The notes beneath the pieces were generated by a model that was not told the origin of the DNA, did no database searches, and saw nothing but the letters and a program-made list of their open reading frames with translations. Both the position numbers and the translations under genes were made by a program. A DNA stretch of 64,000 nucleotides from Streptomyces atratus (GTDB lineage: Bacteria > Actinomycetota > Actinomycetes > Streptomycetales > Streptomycetaceae), in NCBI RefSeq assembly GCF_900119365.1, contig NZ_FPJO01000009.1:124001-188000 (forward strand), in the 5' to 3' direction. This document shows, piece after piece, positions 26,423 to 35,600 of the stretch (the stretch's first letter is position 1; the number at the start of each line of letters is the position of its first letter).

Positions 26423-28111
26423 ATGTTACGAACGCTACGGACGGCCACCCGACGATCGGCCGGAAGGCCGGTACCGGGCCCGCGAACCGGGTCCGGGTCC
26501 GCCGGTCCCGGTGACCCCGGAGGTTCTGTCGACCGTGCGGACACGGCGGCCTTGCCCAACGAGCCCTTCAACCGCCGGATCGAGGTCCTGGTCGCGGTCG
26601 TCGACAGCCCGGACGAGACGAGTCTCACGGCACAGCTCCTGGAGGGGCGTGGGTGGTCGGTCCGGCCATGGCTGCCCCGCGACGACACTGCGGACGCCTC
26701 GGCGCTCGGCCCCGGCCGTGTGGGGCTGCTGGTCGAAGTACGGCTGCACGGTGCGCGTTTCGGCGCAGTGCAGGCTGCGGTCTCCGAGATCGAGAACCTC
26801 GCTCGCCGCCACCAGGCGGGCATGTGGGTGGTGGATGCGTTCCTCATCGAGCACGACCTGGCCCACGACTACCGTTCCGTGTTCCACGCCCACCGCCGGC
26901 TCCTGGAGACGTCCGCTCTCCCGGGTTCACCCAGCCCACGGACCTGGATCGCAGCTCTTCGCACCTCGCTCGGTGTGATCTCCACGGTCCGCATTCTCAA
27001 GCAGACCGGCCGCCCTTCCGTCGAAGCGCTCGAACGGCGCCTGGAGCGCGGAACACTCACCGGGCGCCCGTACGACCCGCAGGCGCTCCAACTCCGCATC
27101 CCTATGGGCATGGAAGGCCGGGACCCCGACGGGCCGCCGCCGAGTCCGGTGTCGGCATGGCGTCTGGCGGGCCCCATGCTGGCGGGCCTGGGCGCGGCCG
27201 GTGCCTGCGGAATCGCTGCTGCGGCCGCGGATGGCCTGTTCATGCTGGTGCCGCTGCTCGTGGCATGCGCCCTGGTGTGGCCCGTAGGCCACGAGATCAC
27301 CAACCGCAGGGGGGAACAACCTCTTGCCGACACCATCGTCTGGGGCGCTGCGGCTGTGGCCCCGATGACTGTGGCCGGCCTGTTGCTGGCCCTCATCATG
27401 CCTGGTCCCCCGGCGCAAGTGGCTCGCGTGACGGCGTACATGGTGCTCGGGGTGGCTCTCTGTGCCCTGATGCTCTACGGACTGGGGTACGCCCTGGTTC
27501 ACTCCTGGTTCAGCCGCAACGCCAACTGGGCCGTACCGGCGCTCGTCCCCGCCCTCGCCCTGAGCCTGCCCTGGTTCGGCGGCCTGCTGCACACGATGTA
27601 TCTGAAGGCCGGGTTCGGCGTCCCTTCCGACGCCATCACGGTCTCGGTGTACTGGTCCTACGCGGCCTCGCTCAAGCCCACCGGTATCGCACTCGGGCTC
27701 GCGGCAGTGGTGCTGGCGATCGCCGGCTGGTTGCGCCACTACCACCAGTGGGTCCACGCGCGGGGCATGGTCCGGATCGGCGTTCCGCTCATGAGCCTCT
27801 TCGTCATCGGGATCTCACTGACCGCCGGACTCGTCGGAGCGGAAGCGGCCGCGAACCGAGCACGCGTGGCTGCAGCGTCTGGCGAGAACCCGGCGGCTTA
27901 CTACGGAGTCCAGGGCCGACTCGTTTGTGTGAAGCCCGTGTCCAAGGGGATCCCTGTCTTCAACGGTCCGCTTGCCAATAGGCGCTCTCTGCTCACCTTC
28001 GGCACTTCCGGGGACCGCGTTTGGCTGTGGGATCCCCGGCGCGACCAGTCCCTGTCCGTCCGGCTTGAGGACGTGGTCGTTACGGAGGCTGGGGCGAGCA
28101 CCTGCGGCTGA
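26423..28111 (+). CDS. Multi-pass membrane protein with TTA second codon
   Basis: A 562-aa protein of unknown function. Residues 1-210 look cytoplasmic, with a basic leader and an alpha-beta domain (NRRIEVLVAVVDSPDETS, then AGMWVVDAFLIEHDLA). Six or seven membrane helices follow between about 250 and 485. The C-terminal 75 residues (AYYGVQGRLVCVKPV to DPRRDQSLSVRLEDVVV) should lie outside the cell. ATG at 26423 follows GGAGAG by 6 nt. The second codon is TTA, read in Streptomyces only by the bldA tRNA, so expression should be developmentally timed. It is divergent from the PIN gene and convergent with the OLD nuclease gene. Confidence 0.82.
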   Translation: MLRTLRTATRRSAGRPVPGPRTGSGSAGPGDPGGSVDRADTAALPNEPFNRRIEVLVAVVDSPDETSLTAQLLEGRGWSVRPWLPRDDTADASALGPGRVGLLVEVRLHGARFGAVQAAVSEIENLARRHQAGMWVVDAFLIEHDLAHDYRSVFHAHRRLLETSALPGSPSPRTWIAALRTSLGVISTVRILKQTGRPSVEALERRLERGTLTGRPYDPQALQLRIPMGMEGRDPDGPPPSPVSAWRLAGPMLAGLGAAGACGIAAAAADGLFMLVPLLVACALVWPVGHEITNRRGEQPLADTIVWGAAAVAPMTVAGLLLALIMPGPPAQVARVTAYMVLGVALCALMLYGLGYALVHSWFSRNANWAVPALVPALALSLPWFGGLLHTMYLKAGFGVPSDAITVSVYWSYAASLKPTGIALGLAAVVLAIAGWLRHYHQWVHARGMVRIGVPLMSLFVIGISLTAGLVGAEAAANRARVAAASGENPAAYYGVQGRLVCVKPVSKGIPVFNGPLANRRSLLTFGTSGDRVWLWDPRRDQSLSVRLEDVVVTEAGASTCG

Positions 28112-28130
28112 GGCGGCGCCGGACGATGCG

Positions 28131-28159
28131 GTGGAGGGCACGAGGTGCGTGCCCTCCAC
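28131..28159. terminator. Bidirectional terminator between membrane protein and OLD nuclease genes
   Basis: GTGGAGGGCACG pairs perfectly with CGTGCCCTCCAC across a short AGGTG loop. It lies 20 nt after the plus-strand stop at 28111 and 23 nt beyond the minus-strand stop at 28182. Confidence 0.8.
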
Positions 28160-28181
28160 GGAACTTCATCAGGTCGGAGAG

Positions 28182-30104
28182 TCAGAAGGCCCTGGTCAAG
28201 GCCCGTACGTTCTCCAAGGCCGCCTGGAGAACGTACGGGGGCTCGGTCGTCGCCGTTCGGGCGGCCTCACGGTAGGTAGCCGCATTCTTGTCGGACACCC
28301 CGTCCCCCGTGTCGATCAGCTCCTGCCGACGAGCGCCCCAGGCCGGCCAATGCTCCGAGAGGGACGTCTCCAGGACGTCCTCGAACACCGTGTACCTCGC
28401 GGCCGAATCGGTCGCGGGCCAGGGCGTCCGAGAAGCTCCCAAGTAGCCCAGCAGGCTCGCGTTGCTGTCTGCGAGCCTCCGCGCCTGCCGCTCGAAGTCT
28501 TGTACCTTCTGTGCCCGCTTCGCAGGATCCAGGTGCTGTACGGACTCCGTCTTACGGTCCAGCATTCCGGCGTCACCGTCGAAGATCACATGACACGGCA
28601 CGCCGAGGGCGCTGAGAATCGCGTGGCAGAGAAGGATGTTGTCCCTCCCCGTCACATCGATGACCGTGATCCCCTCCGCGCCGAGGCTCACTCCGGCCCT
28701 TTCCGCGCAGCCGGTGAGTACAGCCCCGTCCGTAGTGCCCTCGGCGAGTACGACCGCATGAGCGAAGAAGCCTTCGGCCAGCGAGCCCGCCAGCCGGGGA
28801 CCCGTCCGTCGCTTGATCGCATCCGCGCCCACCAGCCCCGTGAGCGACGCACACAACTCGGCCTCGGACGCCTGCCAGACCCTGGTGACCGGATGCGCCT
28901 CCCCCACCTCACGGCTGAGCCGGCGAATCTGGTGGTAGCCCTCCGGGTCGATGAACACAGGGCTGTGCGTCGCGTACATCACCTGGGTCCGACCCTCCAC
29001 GGACGACGCGACCAGCCCGCGCAGCACCTCCGCGAACACTCTTGCCTGCGGCGGGTGCTGGAACAGCTCAGGCTCCTCGACAGCAAGGCAGAGCGTGCGC
29101 GTCCCTCCGTCCGCACGTCGCTGCTCGGCCAGGTACTTCAAGGTCGCGATGATCAGCGCGCGCTGGAAGCCGTGCCCCTGGCGATACACGGAGGTCTTGG
29201 CAGCCCCGTCCATGACACTCGCCTCGAACACGGTCTTGGAGGCCCTGGGCGCCTGCACAGTGGGGGTGACGACAATGTCCCGACCGGTCGTGAACTGCGC
29301 CACCTCCCTCGACAGCGCAGCCGACAAATCCTGGAGCACGGTCCCGTAGACGTCGGCGTGCACCTTCTGGCGTGCGAGGTGGGCGGCATCCTCGATCTCA
29401 CCGAGCTGCGCGTTCGCCTGGGAACGGTCCACCGAGTAATTGAGGATGCGGGCGAGAGCCGTCGCCTTGGAGTCGTCAGCCTCCTCGTAGGCACGGAGGT
29501 CGGCCGAGATGAAGACGAAGTCGATCAGCTCGGCCAGCTTGCTCTGCCCCGCGAACCCGAAGAAGTGTGTCCCCTCGATCTCGGTCTCGGTGAGCCGGTT
29601 CCGATTCGCCAGCTCCCAGAGGTTCATGGCCTCGTCAACGGCCTCGGCCTTCCCGGCCGGGGGCAGTCCGAGCCCGGGGTCGCTCTCTCGGAGATCGTTG
29701 TACGCCCGGCGCTTGTCCATCGCCTTGGCGTGCCGTCGGATCTCCTCGAAGGGGCTGTAGGCCAAAGCCTTCCCGGTGATCTTGTCGTCTCCCGCCTCCC
29801 AGGTCCGCCAAACGCTGACGGTCTCGGCGCCCTCGGGTGCGTATCGGCCGAGGGCATCGCGGTCGTGAGCGGTGAGCCCGTCGAACTCGACCTCGACGGA
29901 GATGCGCTCGCCTTCGGCCGCCGAGTGGACATCGTCCGTGCTCAGCGAGACCGAACGTTCGCCGTTGAAGAACCAGTCGAGTGCGCGCAGCACGGTGGAC
30001 TTGCCGACACCGGTCGGGCCGATGAAGCAGGTGATTTCCTCGAAGGCGATGTCCACCTTGTGCAGACAGCAGAAGTTCTCTACGCGCACGCGCTTGATTT
30101 TCAC
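28182..30104 (-). CDS. OLD-family ATP-dependent nuclease (ABC ATPase plus TOPRIM)
   Basis: A 640-aa overcoming-lysogenization-defect protein. The N-terminal ABC-type ATPase has Walker A FIGPTGVGKSTVLRALDWFF near residue 28, a signature-like GHGFQRALIIATLKYL near 325, and Walker B LCLAVEEPELFQHP near 355. The C-terminal TOPRIM has VVLAEGTTDGAVL (catalytic Glu) and CHVIFDGDAGMLD (Asp-x-Asp). I chose GTG at 30104 (KIKRVRVENFCCLH, AGGA 5 nt upstream) over the ATG at 30158 because OLD proteins begin at this strand. No UvrD partner (GajB) or other subunit is next to it, so it looks like a stand-alone class 1 OLD defence nuclease. Confidence 0.9.
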   Translation of the reverse strand: MKIKRVRVENFCCLHKVDIAFEEITCFIGPTGVGKSTVLRALDWFFNGERSVSLSTDDVHSAAEGERISVEVEFDGLTAHDRDALGRYAPEGAETVSVWRTWEAGDDKITGKALAYSPFEEIRRHAKAMDKRRAYNDLRESDPGLGLPPAGKAEAVDEAMNLWELANRNRLTETEIEGTHFFGFAGQSKLAELIDFVFISADLRAYEEADDSKATALARILNYSVDRSQANAQLGEIEDAAHLARQKVHADVYGTVLQDLSAALSREVAQFTTGRDIVVTPTVQAPRASKTVFEASVMDGAAKTSVYRQGHGFQRALIIATLKYLAEQRRADGGTRTLCLAVEEPELFQHPPQARVFAEVLRGLVASSVEGRTQVMYATHSPVFIDPEGYHQIRRLSREVGEAHPVTRVWQASEAELCASLTGLVGADAIKRRTGPRLAGSLAEGFFAHAVVLAEGTTDGAVLTGCAERAGVSLGAEGITVIDVTGRDNILLCHAILSALGVPCHVIFDGDAGMLDRKTESVQHLDPAKRAQKVQDFERQARRLADSNASLLGYLGASRTPWPATDSAARYTVFEDVLETSLSEHWPAWGARRQELIDTGDGVSDKNAATYREAARTATTEPPYVLQAALENVRALTRAF

Positions 30105-30219
30105 GGTCGTCCTGGAAAGTGGTTCGGGTGAGCCGGATGGGCCCACTGTGACAATCATGATGTTAGCGACGAAAGTGACTGGGAATCAGATGATTTTTCG
30201 TCGGCCAACTCGGCTGGAA

Positions 30220-30554
30220 CTACCGGTGATTGATTTCGAGTTCCGCCCATACGCTCTTGCCCGGTGCTCCGACGCGGGGTGCCACGCACCAACGGTCGGC
30301 AAGCTGCGAGACGAGAAACAGGCCACGGCCTGTCTCCTCGTCGGTAGCCGGCGGAGTGGGCGTCTCGGGGGAAGGGCACCGCTCGGTGCGGGTGTCAGCA
30401 ACCTCGATGCGGAGAAGGGTCGTTGCCGTGGACGTGCATTGGATGAGCCTCACGTGGAAGTCGCGTCCGGACACGTGGCCGTGACAAATGGCGTTCGCGG
30501 CCAGCTCGGCGGTGATCAGGGTCAAGGTCTCGTTGGGGGTGGAGTCGTAGGGGT
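30220..30554 (-). pseudogene. GHKL ATP-binding regulator, C-terminal part (split by TnpB element)
   Basis: This carries the ATPase core of a Streptomyces anti-sigma-like HATPase_c_2 protein: N box ITAELAANAICHGHV, G1 IEVADTR and G2 GRGLFLVSQLADRW, to a stop at 30220. The part before YDSTPNETLTLI is missing here and is found at 32364-32505. Joining 32505-32364 to 30554-30220 gives 477 nt, one open frame of 158 residues, with the junction reading DEWGHPYDS. The gene is therefore cut by the mobile element at 30555-32363. Such proteins are usually divergent partners of XRE/DUF397 regulators. Confidence 0.85.
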
Positions 30555-30724
30555 TGTGAGCTGCTGTCGGTTTGCTGAGCTGAAGTGCGTTGTAGTGAGC
30601 AGGAGTGAGTCCTGTCGGTGGGTTCACCGAGTGGGAACGGAAGTTCTGGGATCGAATGGGTGACCTTGGCGTCTGCTGCTCGTTGGGCAGGTGGCAGGTG
30701 TCCAATCTCGTGGGAGGGGGTGTT

Positions 30725-32356
30725 GTGGTGGGTGGTGTGCGGGAGTTGGCGGCACCCTTCGTGGCGCCCGGGCCGTGCGGGGTGGCGATCCGGGACCGTC
30801 TCAAGCACCTCACGCCCCAGGACGAGATAGTCCTGCGTGTGGTCGGTGAGCATCAGGGCCGTCTGGCTTCCCGTGATCTCAGGACCCGTTGTGCGGATGG
30901 TCTGGAGCACAGCGCGGACACCTGGGCATCGCGCAAGCGGGACCTGACCGCACAGTCGTCATCGCGGATCGCCGGTGCGATTACCAAAGCCACACACGAC
31001 CAGTGGGCACTGGCCCGTCGTTGCCAGGCCGCGTACATCCAGACGCTGGAAGCCGGGATCGGGACGCTGCGGCACCGCCTGTCCCTCCCCATCGGCGCGA
31101 GGGGCACCAGGCGGGCAGCCGGTGGCTACCGCTCCAAGGACGAGTGGTTCCACAAGTCCCGCCGCCTCGTGGCGCTGGAAGCCCGGCACGATGCCGCGGT
31201 CCGTGACCGGCAGGCCGGACGCGTCCGGGTCGTACGCGGGGGCAGACGCCTCCTCAACACCCGCCACCACCTCACCCAGGCCCGGCTGACCGAAGAGCAG
31301 TGGCGGGAACGCTGGGAAGCGGAACGCTGGTTCATCGCCGCCGACGGCGAGTCCGGGAAACGGTTCGGGAACGAGACCATCCGCGTCACCCCGGACGGCG
31401 AGGTCAGCATCAAACCGCCCGCCCCGCTCGCACACCTAGCCGACGCCAAGCACGGCCGCTACACCCTCACCGTCCGTATCGGCTTCGCGCACCGGGGCCA
31501 GGAGTGGGCCGACCGCATCACCGCGAACCGAGCCGTCGCCTACCGCATCCACCTCGACACCGACCGTGGCCGCTGGTACCTCACCGCGTCCTGGCAACGC
31601 CCCGCCGTGCAGACCATCCCGCTGGAGACGGCCCGAGCCCGGGGCGTGATCGGCGTCGACACCAATGCCGACCACTTCGCCGCCTACCACCTCGACCCAC
31701 ACGGCAACCCCATCGGCGAGCCCCGGCGGTTCTTCTACGACCCGTCCGGCACCACCACGCACCGCGACGCACAGATCCGCCACGCCCTGACCCGCCTGAT
31801 CAACTGGGCCAAACAGGCCGGTGTCACCGCGATCGCCATCGAAGACCTCGACTTCACCACCGAGAAAACGCGGGAGAAACACGGCCGCAAGAAGAGGTTC
31901 CGGCAGCTGATCTCCGGCATCCCAACCGGCAAACTCAAGGCCCGGCTGGTCTCCATGGCCGCCGAACAGGGCCTGAGCATTGTCGCGGTCGACCCCGCCT
32001 ACACCTCGATGTGGGGTGCCCAGCACTGGCAGAAACCGCTGGCCACCCCCAAGCGAAAGATGTCCCGCCACGATGCCGCCGGCATCGCGATCGGACGACG
32101 CGCCCTCGGACACCCGGTCCGGCGTCGGACGGCACCGCCCCCACACGACCGGAGTGATCGTGCGGGGCATCGGACCGCCCAGGCCAGGCCAGGCACCCGA
32201 GGACGTGACGGAACCCGCCCACCCGCAACGGACCACGCCCCCAGAGACGTGCCGCCGAACGGGACGAGAAAGCGGCAACCCAGCGCATCCAAAACCGTTC
32301 GGGATGCGCCCAGTACACATCAGTGGGTCCAGGACTCACTCATGCACACTGGCTAG
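30725..32356 (+). CDS. tnpB: TnpB-family RNA-guided endonuclease, zinc-finger-less
   Basis: A 543-aa TnpB-related protein. The RuvC-like site is complete: GVIGVDTNADHFAAYHLD (Asp), IAIEDLDF (Glu) and RHDAAGIAIGRRALG (Asp). The Arg/Lys helix TREKHGRKKRFRQLISGIPTGKLK lies between, as is usual. The segment where normal TnpB has a CxxC...CxxC zinc ribbon (after VDPAYTSMWGAQHW) has no cysteine. The last 90 residues are Pro/Arg-rich and overlap the presumed guide-RNA region. The GTG at 30725 (or 30728) follows GGAGGGGG. An ATG at 30605 would add 40 unlikely residues. It lies in a defence island but within a clean insertion, so it is best read as a mobile element gene. Confidence 0.88.
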   Translation: MVGGVRELAAPFVAPGPCGVAIRDRLKHLTPQDEIVLRVVGEHQGRLASRDLRTRCADGLEHSADTWASRKRDLTAQSSSRIAGAITKATHDQWALARRCQAAYIQTLEAGIGTLRHRLSLPIGARGTRRAAGGYRSKDEWFHKSRRLVALEARHDAAVRDRQAGRVRVVRGGRRLLNTRHHLTQARLTEEQWRERWEAERWFIAADGESGKRFGNETIRVTPDGEVSIKPPAPLAHLADAKHGRYTLTVRIGFAHRGQEWADRITANRAVAYRIHLDTDRGRWYLTASWQRPAVQTIPLETARARGVIGVDTNADHFAAYHLDPHGNPIGEPRRFFYDPSGTTTHRDAQIRHALTRLINWAKQAGVTAIAIEDLDFTTEKTREKHGRKKRFRQLISGIPTGKLKARLVSMAAEQGLSIVAVDPAYTSMWGAQHWQKPLATPKRKMSRHDAAGIAIGRRALGHPVRRRTAPPPHDRSDRAGHRTAQARPGTRGRDGTRPPATDHAPRDVPPNGTRKRQPSASKTVRDAPSTHQWVQDSLMHTG

Positions 32357-32363
32357 GAACGGT
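32200..32363 (+). ncRNA. Candidate omega/reRNA scaffold at the right end of the TnpB element
   Basis: TnpB guide RNAs are made from the 3' end of tnpB through the element border. Here GCGCATCC (32283-32290) pairs with GGATGCGC (32302-32309), and AGTGGGTCC (32322-32330) pairs with GGACTCACT (32332-32340) with one mismatch. Both are close to the border at 32363. The tnpB reading frame in this part is low-complexity, as if shaped by RNA. The guide would be the bases from 32364 onward (ggccccactcg...). The 5' limit is a guess. Confidence 0.4.
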
Positions 32364-32505
32364 GGCCCCACTCGTCGAGCCGGTGCGAGACGAGGCGCCG
32401 AGCGAGCCGGGCGCCGCGTGGAGTGGAGGTGAATTGCATGGCGAATTCGCGTACGGGTGCCGCCGGTTGCTGGACGGGCACCTCTGGGGTAGTCGCTCGG
32501 CTCAT
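32364..32505 (-). pseudogene. GHKL ATP-binding regulator, N-terminal part (split by TnpB element)
   Basis: Reading from the ATG at 32503-32505 on the minus strand gives MSRATTPEVPVQQPAAPVRE, then a FAMQFTSTPRGARLARRLVS region and RLDEWG. This is the standard N-terminus of the small Streptomyces GHKL regulators. In the present arrangement the frame runs 3 codons into the element and stops (TAG, 32354-32356). It is the missing front of the fragment at 30220-30554. Its promoter faces the region 32506-32620, which matches the XRE promoter at 36460-36580. Confidence 0.8.
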
Positions 32506-32620
32506 GACGACGACAATCTCGGCCCCGGCATACCGTTGACCAGGGCAGACGCGCGGACGGGAACGGGCTGTACGCGTCAGTGCGCGTGCTGTACACGGAA
32601 CGGAGCATGAGAGGCTCGGC
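32506..32620 (+). promoter_or_regulatory. Orphan XRE-type divergent promoter (copy A)
   Basis: This region aligns with 36460-36575, the promoter of the intact XRE gene. It shares gcataccgttgaccagg, then agacgcgc, gacggg, and two TGTAC(G/A)CG octamers at 32569-32576 and 32590-32597, spaced 21 bp, followed by a catga. Downstream of it there is no XRE gene. The sequence turns into the 3' end of the helicase pseudogene (stop at 32668). The regulator pair that once belonged here has been lost or replaced. Confidence 0.65.
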
Positions 32621-32667
32621 GCGGAGGGCCCGCTTCGGCCGCCGCCTCGGGTGGACTGCGCCCTTGC

Positions 32668-35600
32668 CTATCGGCAGCGGCACCCTTCGGCCAGCGCCGT
32701 CGGGGCGAGTTCCCACATGGCCGCCTGCTCGGCCTCCGAGATGCACGGCAGCTGACGTGCGAGTACGTCGAAGTGCTGGTGTCCACGCCATGCGTCGTGG
32801 TCACCCACGACGAACAGCCGCCGACGAGCGCGACTCACCGCGACGTTCAGCAGGTTCGGGGCAGAGGCCGCCCAGGCTCGCGGGCCTGCCTTCTCCCCGC
32901 CCGCGCCGAGGACCAGCAGCACCACATCGGCTTCCTTCCCCTGGGTCGTATGCACGGTTCCCACCCTGTCGCGCGGGACAACCCGGCACAGGCTGCACGG
33001 AGTCCGGCCACGACATCCCGGAACGGGCTGATGACGAAGAGCTCACGCTCCGGGTCAAGGCCCTGGTCGACCAGCCGGTGCACAATGACGTTCGCGCAAT
33101 CCCCCTCGTCCGGCGACCACTTGCCCTGCGATGCGCGCCCGCCGCTCACCGGCCACCACACGCCGCGCCGGGCCACCGCGTACTCGTCGTCCCGGTGCAC
33201 CCCGTGCACCATGAGCCCGTCGTAGGCGATCTCGTTGCTGATCGTGAACATCGGGTCGTCGCAGCGCCGGTGCACACGCAGAGGCGACCCCACCCACACC
33301 CGGTCGTCCTCCGAGCCCTGGGGCGCGGGCAGCCAGGTGCCGTAGCGGTTCAGCCGGTCGGCGACGCGCTGCGCCGAGGTGCGGGACGGTTCCCACTCCT
33401 CAGCCACACCGAAGGTGCGGCGAAGCGCCTGCTGACCCGTGTGCGGCAGCGTGACCACCGGCTCCAGCTGCAGCGGATCGCCCACGATGACGCCTCTACG
33501 CGCCCGCCACAGCGCACCCACCGGCATCTGGGCGGTCGCCTGGCCGGCCTCGTCGATCAGCATCCAGCCGAGCGACCGGGGCCCCAGCCCCGTGAACATC
33601 CGGTCCAGTGAGGCGAATGTGGTGGAGACGACCGGCAGAGCGAGGAAGAGGCTCTGCCAGGCCGCAAGCACCACCTCCGGCTTCAGGGTCTTGGGAGCGT
33701 CGCCGCAGAGGACGTCCATCGCGGCGTCGAGGTTCTTGCGCATCCGGTCGGCCGCACCTTCGATGAACGCACGGTGCAGATCCATCGCGGCGAGAAAGAG
33801 CCGGGTGCGGGCCCGGGTGAACTCCGGATCGGACCAGGGCGAGGAGAGCTCCCTGGCATCCTCCTCTGTCCGCTCGCCGCGCTCTTCTTGGCCCGGAATG
33901 AAAGTGTCCCAGCGCTCGAGGGCTGCCCCCAAGGTGGCCCGGAGTTGTGCGTGGCGTCCTTCCGCCGCTTGGAGCACCCGCCTGGCTTCGTCCAGGACAC
34001 CTCTGCGGGCAGCTTCGGCCCGGTCGAACGCGGCGGCCGCCTGGGTGTGTTCCTCGTACGCGGCCCGGGCTGTCTGCTCCGCTACGGCCAGCAGTTGGTC
34101 CTCCGTTTGCCAGTCGCGCTGCGCCGCGCCGAGGGTGAAGATGCCCGCGGTCAGGCCGGGACGGTGCCGACGGTGCTCCGCCCTCCGGCCCGCAGGGCCG
34201 GCGAGGTCCCTCTGTGCCCTGCCGCGAGCCGCACGGGCCTCCGCAGCCGGTTGCCGAAGTGCGTCCAGATCCTGCTGAGCGCTGAGAACCGCCTCCTGGG
34301 CGGTAGTGACGGCCGCGTCCGAACCGTTGAAGTCCAGGAGCGCCCCATAGGCTCGCTGACGCTCGTCCTGCAGGGCCTGCACCGTCTGCCGTGCGCCCCG
34401 GAAGCGGGCCACGGATTCCCGCCACCACATCAGGTCGAAGCCGCGCGAAGCAGCCGCCTTCAGGACGTCCCGCATGCCCTCACCACGCTCGGCCCGCTCC
34501 TCACGCGGAGGGCCGAACCAGTACTTGTTGCGGAAATCCGAACGGTTCCCCTTGTTGCCGAGCTTCGCGGCGAGGGTTCCCCACGACGGTGCGCCGTCGA
34601 GAAGAAGGCGACCCTGTTCCGGGAAGAAGGACGCTTCCTCCCGCCACTCCGCAGCGACGGATTCGAGCGCCGGGATCTCGTTGGAGACGTTCTCGACAGC
34701 GCCGTTGTTGGCCGACGCGATCACCATCTCGTAACCCACCAGCTCCGGTTTGAGCGACGCGACCGACCGCTGGTAGGTGCCGGTGCTCCAGCGGTGCGTC
34801 TGGCCGGTGAACGCGTCACCGGGCCGCCGGAGTTCGGCCAGGCGCTCCGCCCTCATGACCAGGACGGATGCAATGAGGTCCCGCAGCTGTGTGGTCTTGC
34901 CCGTACCGGGCGGGCCGTTCACCGCGTACAGCCCGTCGGTGTCGGCGAGTTGCTCCACGATCCGGTTGACTGCGAACTGCTGGCTCAGCACCAGCGGGTG
35001 CTCCGTCTTCGCAGGCCATCGCCCGAGCGGGAAATGGACGGGCTGAACGCCGTCGAGTACCGCTCCGGGTTCGTGCTTGAGGTCGATGCGCGTACGCCGC
35101 GCAGCGTGGTCGAAGCGGTCAGGTAGTCCCGTAGCGCAGGCCCTGGCTCGTCCTTGGAGAGGCTGCCCGCGACCAAGCCGAGGTCCGCCGCGATAAAGCT
35201 GTTCAGGAAGTCCGACCCGCCCGACCGGCCGGCCTTCCGCCGGGACACGGACTTGCACTGGACCCGAATCGTCTCCGGCCGCAGGTCGTCGGTGACGCCG
35301 AACTGTTCTGCGACCCAGCGGGTGACGGCCGACAGGTCACGCACGGTCAGCGGCTTCTCCCCGAGCCGGGGCGGAGCCTCGTCGCCGTCCTCCGCATCGG
35401 CTGCGTTGCCCTCGTCCAACGGGCTCTCGTCCAGCGACCCCTCGTCCTCGCGCCTGGCGGAGCGCCTGGCACCACCGTCGGCCACCGCATCGACGGCGCC
35501 GGAGAGGGCACCGACCGCCAGGTCACCGAGCACCGGTCCGAGCACGGCGTTCAACGCGCCGCCGACCGCGCCGACCGTGATCTCGCATAGCAACCCCGCG

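Larger units (their letters stand above)
30555..32363 (+). mobile_element. TnpB-only insertion element (IS200/IS605 or IS607 type)
   Basis: The ends are defined by splitting of the GHKL regulator gene. Removal of 30555-32363 (1809 bp) restores the frame. A GGT at 30552-30554 repeats at 32361-32363, so the borders are certain only to 3 nt, and no longer target duplication is present. There are no terminal inverted repeats. Subterminal structures exist: CAGGA-gtgag-TCCTG near the left end (30601-30614), a TCGGTG/CACCGA hairpin (30615-30630), and AGTGGGTCC/GGACTCACT near the right end (32322-32340). No tnpA is present, so the copy needs a transposase in trans or is immobile. Confidence 0.8.

Noticed and set aside
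30555..32363. TnpB gene as a domesticated defence nuclease of the island
   Set aside because: It sits in a clean insertion that destroys a regulator gene, with element-type ends, so a mobile element is the simpler reading.
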